From Rehmannia glutinosa (lineage: Eukaryota; Streptophyta; Magnoliopsida; Lamiales; Orobanchaceae): a stretch of 64,000 nucleotides of DNA. Shown here piece after piece: positions 34,701 through 46,200 of this stretch. Within the stretch, counting starts at the first letter, position 1. Every line of letters starts with the position of its first letter. A program made the position numbers and the translations under genes. The stretch lies in the NCBI GenBank assembly GCA_016081115.2, contig CM071924.1, positions 95,246,616 to 95,310,615 on the forward strand. Direction: 5' to 3'. Under the pieces are notes generated by a model. The model searched no databases. It saw only the letters and a list, made by a program, of their open reading frames with translations, and was not told the DNA's origin.

Positions 34701-37700
34701 ATAATCAAATTAGTTATCTTTATGTTTTATTAATTTTTGAAATTTTAAAATTTTTGCAATTATATTTTTTTAAACATAGATCAAATAAATCAATATTTGT
34801 AAAAAAAAAAAGAATGAGAATAAGTATAATTGTAAAGAATCTTAGGTTTGATTTTTAGAATTAAAAAATAAAAGAAATTATTAATAGAATTATTATTAAT
34901 AATAGATAAATTCATTATGCATATTCGGGGAATTAGGATGGGATGGAAAATCACCATTTTATCTCATCGGAATGAGAAAGAGACAGTGATATTCCCATTC
35001 CCGGTTCTAGAGAAGTGGGAAATCCCCATCCCCGAACTAACTAAAGGATTTTCCATCTCATTCTATTCGGTTACTAACGGGGATGGTTCCCGCGGGATGT
35101 TGTCATTCCTAAATGTAGGAAATATAATTTATAGAACTATTAGAAAAATATAAAATAACAATACAAAACAGAGGCCTTACATTTATACATCCATGCATCG
35201 CACGGGTAAAATAGTAGTATAATTAACACAAGCTTCAATGGGTTTTTATGGCTTAATTGCAATTTTGGTTTTGTTACTGTTAGGGGTTGACAATCTTAGT
35301 CCTGAAATTTCTTGATGTGACAATTTCAGTACTTCAATTTTAGTCATGTAACTTAATTTAATGGCCAGATATTTTGAGTATTTTGGCTGAATGACAAGGG
35401 TGTTGTGGGAACAAATAAGATATTAGAATCTTTTTGGACCAAAAATGCACAGATTCAAAATTCTACGAGATCATGATTGCTACCTAAAATATTTGCGAAA
35501 GACCAAAATTGCTAGCCCTTAGCTATAGTTACGCGATTGAGATCTTGTATTTTATTTAGTATTTTATTTACGAGACCAAGTTTACAATTAATCTACTTTT
35601 TATCCTTACTTTTGCTGAATTGATTATTTTATAATTATTTGATTAAATGAATTATATTCGCAAACCGAAAAATTAGTGACGATTACAAATATTTTAATTA
35701 GCATATGGATTTTTTTGTTATCAGAATAGGATAATGTTTCCACCATCAAAATTTTCAAGAGAATTTATGGCCGCTTTCATCACACATACCATGACTTGGT
35801 TGGTCGGGCCCATGGAGGTATGTTAATTTGAGAATCCTTCTAATTAAGTAATAATTAATCATCGAAATGAAATATTATAGGTAAATTATTTTTGTTGTCA
35901 AAGTAATGTTATATACTAATTTGCTTATCTTTTTTCTTGTAAGGTGAAAGAGTCAGAGTACGAAGGGAAACTTGAGAAAAATATCGTGCATATAAAAAAA
36001 TGCAGGTATATCTTTTGTATCATCTATTTCAACCAACTTTCTCTATGAAAATATATATGGGAGTGTTTGCAAAAATTTATGTTCTTAGAAAACGTGATTT
36101 ATGGCAGTTAAGCAAAAATAATTTAAAATCAGAAATTGGCAGTGTTTGTAACATATAACCTAAAATTTAAATGAGTTAAAACAGGTCTAGTGTTTAATGA
36201 ATAACTAGAAAAACACATGAGTGTTACACGGGATTTGTGCTAAGTTTATTAAATTATAGCTCCTTTTTTGTTTTTGCTTGTCAAATTGACGTGAATTTTT
36301 TTAATTCTTATTTATATGTTTATTTTGGCGTTTAAATAATCATTTAGTTAATTGTGCTAATTTTATATAGATAGATCGTTTAGATTGTTTAGATAGTGTT
36401 GGAAAAATTGAATGGAAATTATGCTTTTGGCATAATTTTCCTGGACATATTTCTTAAATAATGAATAAATATATTTAACTCCAATAGTGTTTAATTTTGT
36501 ACCACCTAAAACTCCCAACTAATGGAGTAGTGGGAGAGTGATGACACTTAAAACTCCCTAGTCATGAAAGAGCGAGAGTGATGACACTTGAAACTCTCAA
36601 GTCATGGAGGAGTGGGAAGTGAATGCCCCAAGTCAAGGGATAGTGGGGAGCTAATATGGGTTGATCTTGAAGTCTATAAAAAGTGGTCCAATTTTTCACA
36701 ATCTACACACAACACAACTCCTACACTTGCATAACAAAATTTATTGCATCTTGCTCTTGTGTTCCTTAGCTTCCAATCGCATTTTGGTGGTGATTTCCAA
36801 GCATAATCTTCAGTTCGTCGTAATTGAGGTAATCCAATTTTTCCGTCTTATCCTGAGAAACAGATGTCCAGAAGAGGAAACGAATTTGTTTTAAGGATAG
36901 TTGATGAGAGCCATCACAGCAAAACCAATTCTTATCATCACAGTGGTCCCAACAAATAAGGGATTGAATTCTACAACAAATATTCTCTAAAAATATTCCT
37001 TTATTTATTATTTTGTAACCAATGATTAGCTGACAAATATCCTACTGCAATATTCTCCCAAGTCCTATAAATCTACGTTGTATTCATCATCATTTTGATA
37101 TAAAATTTATCATCAGATATTTGTAAAAAAAAAGGCTCCTTTTGTTTTCTTGTGCTTTTAGTCGTGTTCCCTTTCCTGCTATGGAATCTAGCTTATTTCT
37201 ACATGGTATTAGAGCTGGTTGAAAAACCTGTCTCTGGGCCATTTCCTTTTCTTTTTCTTTTACCTCACTGAATAAATTGTTTTCTTAGGCCGACTTAAGC
37301 ATCAATTGTGGTTGAACAAACACAAATAGTCCACCTACAGGGACAACTTATCACTGTGAAGTTAAATGATATAAATTACCTAGTATGGAGGCAACAAGTT
37401 CTTGCAGATTGCTAGAGGATATGGTCTTGACGGTTTCCTAATCGGGAAGCATGGCATACCACCGAATCCATCACCTCGTACAGGAGTGAAGACAAGAAAT
37501 CTAGCTTATGCCACTTGGATGAGGCAAGATCAGCTCTTAGCCTCTTGGCTTTTATCATCATTAGCAGAAAATGTGTTAATTTCTACTGTTGGATTAACCT
37601 CATCTAAAGAAATCTGGGAATGTTTGGAGATAGGATTTGCCAGTCAATCAAGAGCTAGGATTATGAAATACAGGCTTCAGTTGCAGACTCTTAACAAAGG

Positions 37701-40203
37701 TAATCTTTCAATGAGAGAATATCTCAATAACGTAAAAGTATGTTGTGACACTTTGGCAGCAGCAGGGCAAAAGGTAACTGAGGAAGACCAGATATTGCAT
37801 ATCCTTTGTGGTTTGGGAAACGATTATGACTCTGTTGTGGTCTCAATCACATCTAGAGTTGAGCCATGCTCTTTAAGAGAGGTATCTGCAAATTTTACTA
37901 AGTTTTGAGGGAAGATTGGAAAATGTTGCAGTAAAACTAATCAATATGGATGGTTCCACTGTGAATGTTAACTTTGTTGCACATACCAACAATACAAGGA
38001 GAGGTGGTGCCAATCAGTCATATAGAGGAAAAGGTCTTATGCAACAACCTCAGGGAAACAGAGGAGCAAGATTTAATACTAGGGGCGATTCCTTTCGAGG
38101 CGAGAGAATGAATATCTAATTACAAACCAAGGTGTCAAGTTTGTTCTATACAGGTCACACAGCAGACAAGTGTTACCATCGATTTAATGCAAATTTTGTT
38201 CCTAACAGCAACAATGTCCAAGCCCCTTACACTCCAACAGGATTTACTCAAGGCCCTTCAACAAATATGACTAGCATTGGCACAGCTGAAAGTTCGAACA
38301 TAAGAGGAATCAATCCTAACCAAGAATCTTGTTGGTACCCAGATTTTGGTGCGAGCAACCACATCACCTATGGCATGCACAATCTCAATATTGGTGCTGA
38401 GTATCAAGGCAATGAACAAGTTCAAATAGGTAATGGCAAATGTTTGTGTATTTCTCATATTGGTAACTCTATTGTTAAACCACCACATTCCCACACCCAG
38501 TCACATAACCCTCCTAATTTTCTTTTGGATAATTTGTTGCATTTGCCACAAATCACCAAGAATCTTATTAGTGTTTCACAATTTGCCAAGGATAATAAAG
38601 CATTTTTTGAATTTAATCCCACGTTTTGTCTTGTGAAGGACCAAGTCACAAAGGGGGTGCTCCTTCAAGGCAATGTTAGCAATGGACGTTACAGCTTCAA
38701 ATTGACAAAGTCCAAAGATGTCAATGATTCTCCAGCTTTCTTCCAGCAACATTTCCTTTCCATCTTATTTCTCAACAATGTTCAAGCCAAAAACAAACTT
38801 AGTCTAGACACTTGGCACTCTAGGCAAGGACATGATTCTTTTGAGATTGTTAAAAAGGCTTTATCCAGTTATAATATTCCTTTTCTTGACAATGTTAATG
38901 GAAATTTATGTTCCTCATGCTTACAAGCAAAAAATCACAAATTACCTTTTCCTGTTGCACCTCACAAGAATTATGATTTGCTTGAACTTGTTTACTAGGG
39001 ATGGCAAAATGACCCGCCCCGACGGGTACCCAGCCAGCCCCATCCCATTTGGGCTTTTGATTCAGTGACCCGTGGGGGGCGGGTGGGTCTGGGTATCACC
39101 TCAGCTCCGTGGGTACCCACCCCGCCCCATCCCGTGCTTTTTATTTTATTTTTTTAATATATTTAATGTATATTTTATATGCATATTATATAAAATAATA
39201 TAGTTTTATGTATTTAATATTATATTTAACATATATAATGACAAATTTTATGAACAATATGTATTTATAATACAAAATATAATATTAAAAATTATTAATA
39301 ATATAAAATATAAGACAAAAATATAAAAAAATATAAAAAAATTCAACACGGGGCGACCCGCCACGCCCCATTGCCATCTCTATTGTTTACACTGATGGGG
39401 CCCTTCTCGAATAACATCCAAAAGTGGCTCTCAATATTATATTAGCTTTGTATACCATGCATCAAGGTTCACCTGGATTTATTTCTTAAAAGCAAAATCT
39501 GACACACCCCCTAGCTTCTTTCATTTTAAAGCTTTGGTGGAAAAACAATATTCCAAACAAATCAAAAACCTGCAAAGTGATGGTGGCACCGAATTAAAAC
39601 CACTAACTAAGTTCTTTCGGGACAATGGGATCCATCACATAATCTCTTGTCCATATTCTCCCCAATAAAATGGGCTCGTTGAAAGAAAACATCGATATAT
39701 TGTTGAAATAGCCCTTGTCTTATTAGCTCAATCCAAAGTTCCAACACACTTTTGGGATGATGTTTTTGCCACAAGTGTTCATTTGATAAACCGCACTCCC
39801 AAAATCCTAGCATTTTCCACACCTTCGGAAGCCTTAACAGGAAGAAAACCTGACTACACCACTCTTAAAATTTTTGGTTGTCTTTGTTACCCTCACTTAA
39901 GAATTTATAACAAACATAAATTACAATTTCGCAGCGAAAAAAGTGTTTTTCTTGGCTACAGTACTCATTTCAAGGGGTACAAAGTTTTACTTCCAAACAA
40001 TAAAGTTATAGTCACTAGGGATGTTTTTTTTTATAAAAGCACATTTCCCTTTGCTAATACTCCAGCAGTACCTCTTCAACAATCATACTCCCCTGATCCT
40101 CATAATCGATTTTCACCTTTGTTCACTCTATCTGGTACACAAACTTCCCTGGATACACATTCCGAATCTTCTCCGGCTCTCTCTCTCTCTCTCTCTCTCT
40201 CCG

Positions 40204-40248
<45 letters not shown>

Positions 40249-43200
40249 CACATAATGATTCTTCTAATTCTCCTTGTTTCCCTAACCATACCACTTCACC
40301 CTCTTTTTTTTCTTCTTCTCCTTCATCTAGCTCCTCTCACACTCAACACGGTAGTCGTTTAACAGTTGTGTTACCAATTGAATATACACATATCTCTGAT
40401 ATTACTACTGACCCTTTTTCTGAGCCTGTTACTAAGCTCTCTACAGGTACACATTCGATGATTACCATGTCTAAAGATCGGATTTATAAGCCCAAGCTCT
40501 ATCTCATCATTGTTTCTAGAATGGAGAGCTGCCATGGAGTTGGAATATTCAGCCTTGATGAAGAATCAAACTTGGGATCTATGATTGCTTCCTCTTGGTA
40601 AGAAAACCATTCGATGTAAATGGGTATTTTAGCTTAAATGCAATGATGGTGGCTCTATTGCTCGATACAAAGCACGCCTTATGGCAAAAAGATACACTCA
40701 ATTGGCAGGGCTTGACCACACTGAGACTTTCAGTCCGATTATCAAGCCCATCACTATTTGAGTCGTTTTATCCCTTGTGGTTTCATATTCTTGGACACTT
40801 CGACAATTGGATATTGACAATGCTTTTCTAAATGGGGATATCGATACTGAATTATACATGACTCAACCTACAGGATTTGAGCAAGGGGAGCACAGATTGT
40901 TTGCAAGTTAAAGAGAGCCCTCTATGGATTAAAACAAGCATCTAGGGCCTGGAATTCTAAATTCACATCGGTGCTCAAATCCTTTGGCTTCACAGTTTCA
41001 CAGGCTGATCCTTATCTTTATTACATGAATCAGAGGGGCTCTTTCATCATTGTCCTAGCTAACGTGGATGACATAATTGTAACAGGTGACAATGACACAG
41101 CAATACAGTCGTTCATTAAGGAATTTCACAAAAATTTCTCTCTCAAGGACCTTGGTTCCCTTAATTATTTTTTGTCCATTGAAGTCACTCATGTTGCAAA
41201 TGGCATCTTCTTGAACCAAGCTAAATATATTCAGAATATTCTTGCAAAACTTGATATGCTACAGGCTAAAGGATTGGCTACCCTATGGTGAGCAATCCAC
41301 TTCTGTCTAAGGACAATGGTCAGAAACCGGAGCATCGTTGAAGCTCTAAAATATAGTACTATCACTAGACAGGATGCTTCTTATATCATTAATAGAGTGA
41401 GTCAATACATGCAAAATCCTCTTGACACCCATTGGAATGCTGTCAAAAGAATTTTATGGTATCTTGCGGGCACAATAGACCATGGCATTATCATCTCATC
41501 GAATTCACTACCAATTTAACCGCTTTCCGATGCCAACTGGCCGAGATTTGGATGACAGAAAATCCACAACAGGGTATTGTATATTCTTGGGATATAATCT
41601 TGTGTCTTGGAGCACTTAAAAGCAACCTATAGTTTCCAGATCAAGCAGAGAGGCAAAGTATTGAAGTTTAGCACAAGCAACATGTGACATAGTATGGTTG
41701 CAGTCCTTGTTGAAAGAATTGAGCATAACTTGTGAGAAACGTGCTACAATTTGGGTTGACAACCAAAAAGCCATGTCTCTTGCAGCAAATCTGATTTATC
41801 ATTCCAGGACTAAACATTTAGAACTTGACCTGGAAAATGTGCAAAATCAAACTATTTTGGTCAAGCATGTTCCTAGTGTCGATCAAATCGCGGATATCTT
41901 TACGAAGCCGCTTTCAGGACAATTCTTCACTCGTTTTAGAAGCAAGTTGACACTGTTACCTAAGAACACGCTCGAATTGAGGGGGCGTGACAAGAGCAAG
42001 CACAACAAAATCATTTTTTATCATCACAGTGGTCCCAACAAATAAATGACTGAATTCTGCAGCCAATATTCTCTGAAAATATTCCTTTATTTGTTATTTT
42101 GTGACCAATGATTAGCTGACAAATATTCTACTAGAATATTCTCCAAGTCCTATAATTGTACGATGTATTCAGCATCATTTTGATATAGAAATTATCATCG
42201 GATATTAGTAGAAAAAAGGCTCCTTTTGTTTTCTTGTGATTTTAGTCCTTTTCCCTTTCCTGCTATGGAATCTAGCTTATTTCCACAATAGTGTGTTTAA
42301 CACACTATTCGGGCCAATTTTATATTGTGATTATGTAATTTCTATTCGTACAATTAGTTACTGCAAGTTGAAATTTCATTTCAATTCAACTTTGGGATTT
42401 TTCGGTTTATATATTATACTGCAAATTTTTGCTAACAGATATAGACATTGATTTTTGGATTATTATTTACTTTTTATATTATAATAAACTGCATAGATAA
42501 AATCTTTGATCATCCATTTTCCAGAGTAGTTTACCTTTTTCGATTATATATATAGATTGTTTAGATTGTATAGATTGAAAACTTGATTTTGGTATTATAT
42601 ATCTTTCAAATCATAATAAGCAATGAAGATATAATCTTTACGGAAAACAAATTAAATATTGTTAGATAAAATCCCGGATTTTTGTATTATATACTATCAT
42701 TTAGATTATATATGTAAAATATGAAAAATATATATATAATATAGGTAGCCAGATGAATAAATGTGAAGTCGCCATGACTAATTAAAATAATAAGGAGTTG
42801 ACATGTGTCTAAAAATAATGATGTGACGACATGTATCGTATTTGATTTTTCATTTAGTATATAGGGTTGACTAAGTTGTACATAAAAATATTTTCTTTGT
42901 GCGTAAAAATTAAACGAAAAGCACTAAAGCACATGTACCTATGTTTTCCGATTGTGATTAGATTATGTAGAATTAGCGAAGTAAAGATTAACATTTGGAA
43001 AAACTACAAACTACCTTTTTTTTATTTAGCCACACAATCATCTCAAAGTGTTTGCAAATATATATTCACTCAGATTTAGTAATTAATATTTATTGCCATA
43101 AGAAAACGATTCTTACTAATTTGTTTTTCAATATCTTGGGTTAATTATGAAAACTACTTGTAACACAAATGTTTATTGTTGTCTACGAATAAACAAACAA

Positions 43201-46200
43201 GAAAATAGCGTACAAATTGAATTTATATAAATTAGAAATATCAAAATGTTACAATCACTAGAAATCTTCTGATTCTTTTCTTCAAAAATATAATATTCGA
43301 AATTGAGAATTTGGAGTTGAACTCTTCAGTTTGATCTTCTCCAAACTTGGACTTGAACTCCAATAACGTTAATTCGAGGGCTTGAAAGCTTAATCTTGAA
43401 TCAACCATGGAATATTCAATGATATTCAACTTTTAAACTCGAGACCTTCTTTGTGGATTTACCACTTCAATCTTCCTCAAAGATGGATTTAGCTTATATA
43501 ACATTAACTTGAGGGCTTGAAAGCTTATTCCCGAATCAAACGCCATGATTTGAGTGGACTCCGCGATATATAAATGCCTTGAATTTTGCCTTGAACACCG
43601 TGGATCTCCTTGAATTTGTTTGTCTTGATTAGAGAGAATTTCCTCCACCATTTTCTTGCTTGAATTTCTTCTCTTTGAATTGTGATTTAATTCCTTGAAA
43701 ATAACCCCTATTTATACTTGTAGGAGAGAGGTTTTTGGATAACTCATATGGTGAGGACTTCGATTTGATTGGTCCTTTAAAATTTAACATTATCTCTTTA
43801 ATCACAAATTGTGATAATTATCAAATGAGATGATAATTATCCATAATATATCATGATAAATCTTGATTTTCAAGAATTTGACATTTGGCAATTATCGATT
43901 GACCATCATTTTTATATGTCTACGCTACCATTGAGGTTTAGTCTAATTATAGTGACCTAGTTATCTTTCAAAATTATAAATACTTGTTTGACATATGATT
44001 CTCTTTTACAAATTGCATCCCTCAATAGGTGTTTGTAACACTTTAAAGGTGTGTGTAACTTTGAAATATAACCATTTTTTTTTAATTAGGTAAATTTTAT
44101 AATCTTTTGCCCTTTTTTTTTATAGGTTTTTGGAGGCGACAAACTGCATTGGAATTTGCACTAATCTATGCAAGATACCATCTCAAATTTTCACTAAGGA
44201 ATTTGTTGAACGCCAATGAACATGGTCCCCAAGTAAGCAACTTTAATTAAATAACCCAAACTAAACAAGATACTTTTTACTAATTAACTTTTTTCTAATG
44301 CTAATTTGATTCGATCATTTATTACATACTTTTATGTCATGGTTAGAAACTTCTGTAAGGGTGGTATACCCGTATCGGATATGTGTCGGATAGGATACTT
44401 TATCCGATACCTTCCGTTACTCCATTGATGTATATATATATACATGGGCATACAATGTCTAATTGAAAAAAAAATGCCCTAGGCGTCACAATTTGAAATA
44501 AACAAAGCCACATTCATATCAATTCTTATAAATTTACATATATAAAGAGATTGCATTTATCTATTGCTGATATTTTTAACATATATTTTATGTGTCTATA
44601 TGAGTTGCCACACTCATATTTGAGTATTTATGAAATTTTATTGTATTTAATACGTCTATATTTTCCATAATATAAAATACGTAATTTTATATGTATATAT
44701 ACCATACTAGAACAACATCCGCGTGTTACACGGGATTTGTATACAAAATAAAATTTATAGTGCATTATAAGAGATTCAAAATACTAATTAGAACACTAAA
44801 AAAATCAAAATTTAAAAGAGTATCGTACAAATGTTCAATTCAAATTTTGGAAAACTTCATAAATTATATGTTCTATTTTCTAAGTGTGCCGACATATGTT
44901 TGGGCATTTAAAGAATCACTTAATTAATTATCATAATTTAATAATCAAAACTCAAAAGTATTCAATAAAAAAATCTTATATTCTTTTTAATTTATATAAG
45001 ATTTAAATAGGTGAACATATACTATTTGCACAATGTAGGTGGGTAAAAATCAAGCCAATTCAAATTCACATGATATTTAATAAGGAATAAATAAATTGTT
45101 TGTCAAAATGACGCTAATATTAATTATTTAATTATATTGTTACAACTATTTTTACATTAATTTTGCATTGATTCATTGTGTAATACAATGGATGATATAT
45201 ATAGTTTTTTGGCATTTACAAAATCACTTAGTTAATTTTGCTAATTTTATTAATAAATAATTTCAATAAATATCTCTTTAGCTTTCACTGACGTGAATTT
45301 TTAATTCATAATTACATTGTTACAACCATTTCCACATTAGTTTTTCCACAAACTAATTATATATTAAAATTGCTAATATTTAATTTGTTGTCGTTTAAAA
45401 AAAATCTAATTTATTGTTTATCGAAAAAATCTAATTTATCTTGAGATATGGAATTAATTTGAAACATCAAAAGTAACTTCATAATTTGTGTATCCTTGAT
45501 TATTGGAGTATTATTTATCTTGTAGAGTTATTGATTGATAGTTGTATACAGAAATACAATTTACAAAATTATATTCATAATTAAATTATTAGAACCATTT
45601 CCACATTAAGTTTTTCATAAATTAATTGTATATTGAAATGGCTAAAATCTATTTTTGGCATTGTTTATCAAATAAATTCAATTTATAATTAGAAGTAAAA
45701 AAAAATCAATTTTATATTGAGTTATGGAATTAATTGCAACATAGAGTAACTTCCTAATTTGTATATCCTTGTTTTTTTTTTTGGATTATTATTTATCTTG
45801 TAGAGTTCTCGATTGATAGTTGTATATGGAAATCCAATTTATAATTAGAAGTAAAAAAATCCAATTTATAATTGGAAGAATGAAATCTTGACTGATCGTA
45901 GCGTGGCTAAATGCGAAGCCGCTAAATGGATTTGGAAGAATAGGGTGATAACATGTGATAACTTTATTTTTTTCTTTAGTATATATGCTTTATATATATG
46001 AAAATACATTAAAATATATTGTATTAGTGTATGTATATGACTTTTCAATTTGTCAATCTTGAAATTAGTATTTCATTAGTCAACTTGAGTTCTGAAGCAA
46101 ATCAATGTATAATTAGAAGTCAAAAAAATTGAAATAAGTGATCATCAAGGAAATTCAATTTATAATAAGAAGCCTAGTAAATATTCCAGTTTATCTTGAG

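Larger units (their letters stand above)
30666..35908 (+). repeat. right unit of the DWARF27-like tandem duplication
   Basis: Homologous to 23470-26364 through the 5' flank, exons 1-3 and introns 1-3. Insertions specific to this unit are a 571-bp MULE-type MITE in the 5' flank and about 2.4 kb in intron 2. About 175 bp of AT-rich intron 1 DNA (32030-32205) is also absent from copy 1. Confidence 0.85.
38260..40600 (+). pseudogene. copia protease, pre-integrase and integrase, split by a hAT MITE
   Basis: The protease motif is CWYPDFGASNHIT (about 38329-38370), where the usual DSGA is DFGA. The Ser neighbour of the catalytic Asp is lost. LLHLPQITKNLISVSQFAKDN and CSSCLQAKNHKLPF follow. The integrase core is interrupted at 38996 by the MITE and resumes at 39391 with stops (a stop replaces the second Gln of PQQNG at 39667). 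39783-40601 holds the integrase tail (TLKIFGCLCYPHLR) and the Ser/Pro-rich linker with a (CT)n expansion. Confidence 0.82.
36902..42287 (+). mobile_element. full-length Ty1/copia retrotransposon (RE1/Ale-like) nested in Helitron A
   Basis: LTRs at 36902-37203 and 41988-42287, with target duplication ATAGT on both sides (36897-36901, 42288-42292). A tRNA-Met-type primer site follows the left LTR and a polypurine tract (TTGAGGGGGCG) precedes the right LTR. Gag, protease, integrase, RT and RNase H are in copia order. The two LTRs differ at roughly a tenth of positions by eye, so the insertion is old. Many stops and frameshifts. Gag resembles that of the element at 10383-15917. Confidence 0.93.
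36205..42870 (-). mobile_element. Helitron-like element A in intron 4 of D27-like copy 2, split by a copia element
   Basis: Minus orientation. The 5' end TCAACCCTATATACTAAA is at 42870. The 3' end at 36205 is a hairpin (CCCGTGTAACAC...) followed about 14 bases later by CTAG, next to host A on the plus strand. These are Helitron hallmarks (TC start, hairpin, CTRR end, no TSD). Without the copia insertion it is about 1.3 kb and non-autonomous (no RepHel). It shares both ends with element B at 44707-46597. It also carries a passenger segment with a TATA-like TCTATAAAAAGTGG near 36675, perhaps an old LTR. Confidence 0.6.

Noticed and set aside
43241..43651. Two short minus-strand ORFs in intron 4 of the D27-like gene
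   Set aside because: They share a repeated SFQALEL/SFQALKL phrase from a local duplication inside LTR-like DNA and have no recognisable domain.
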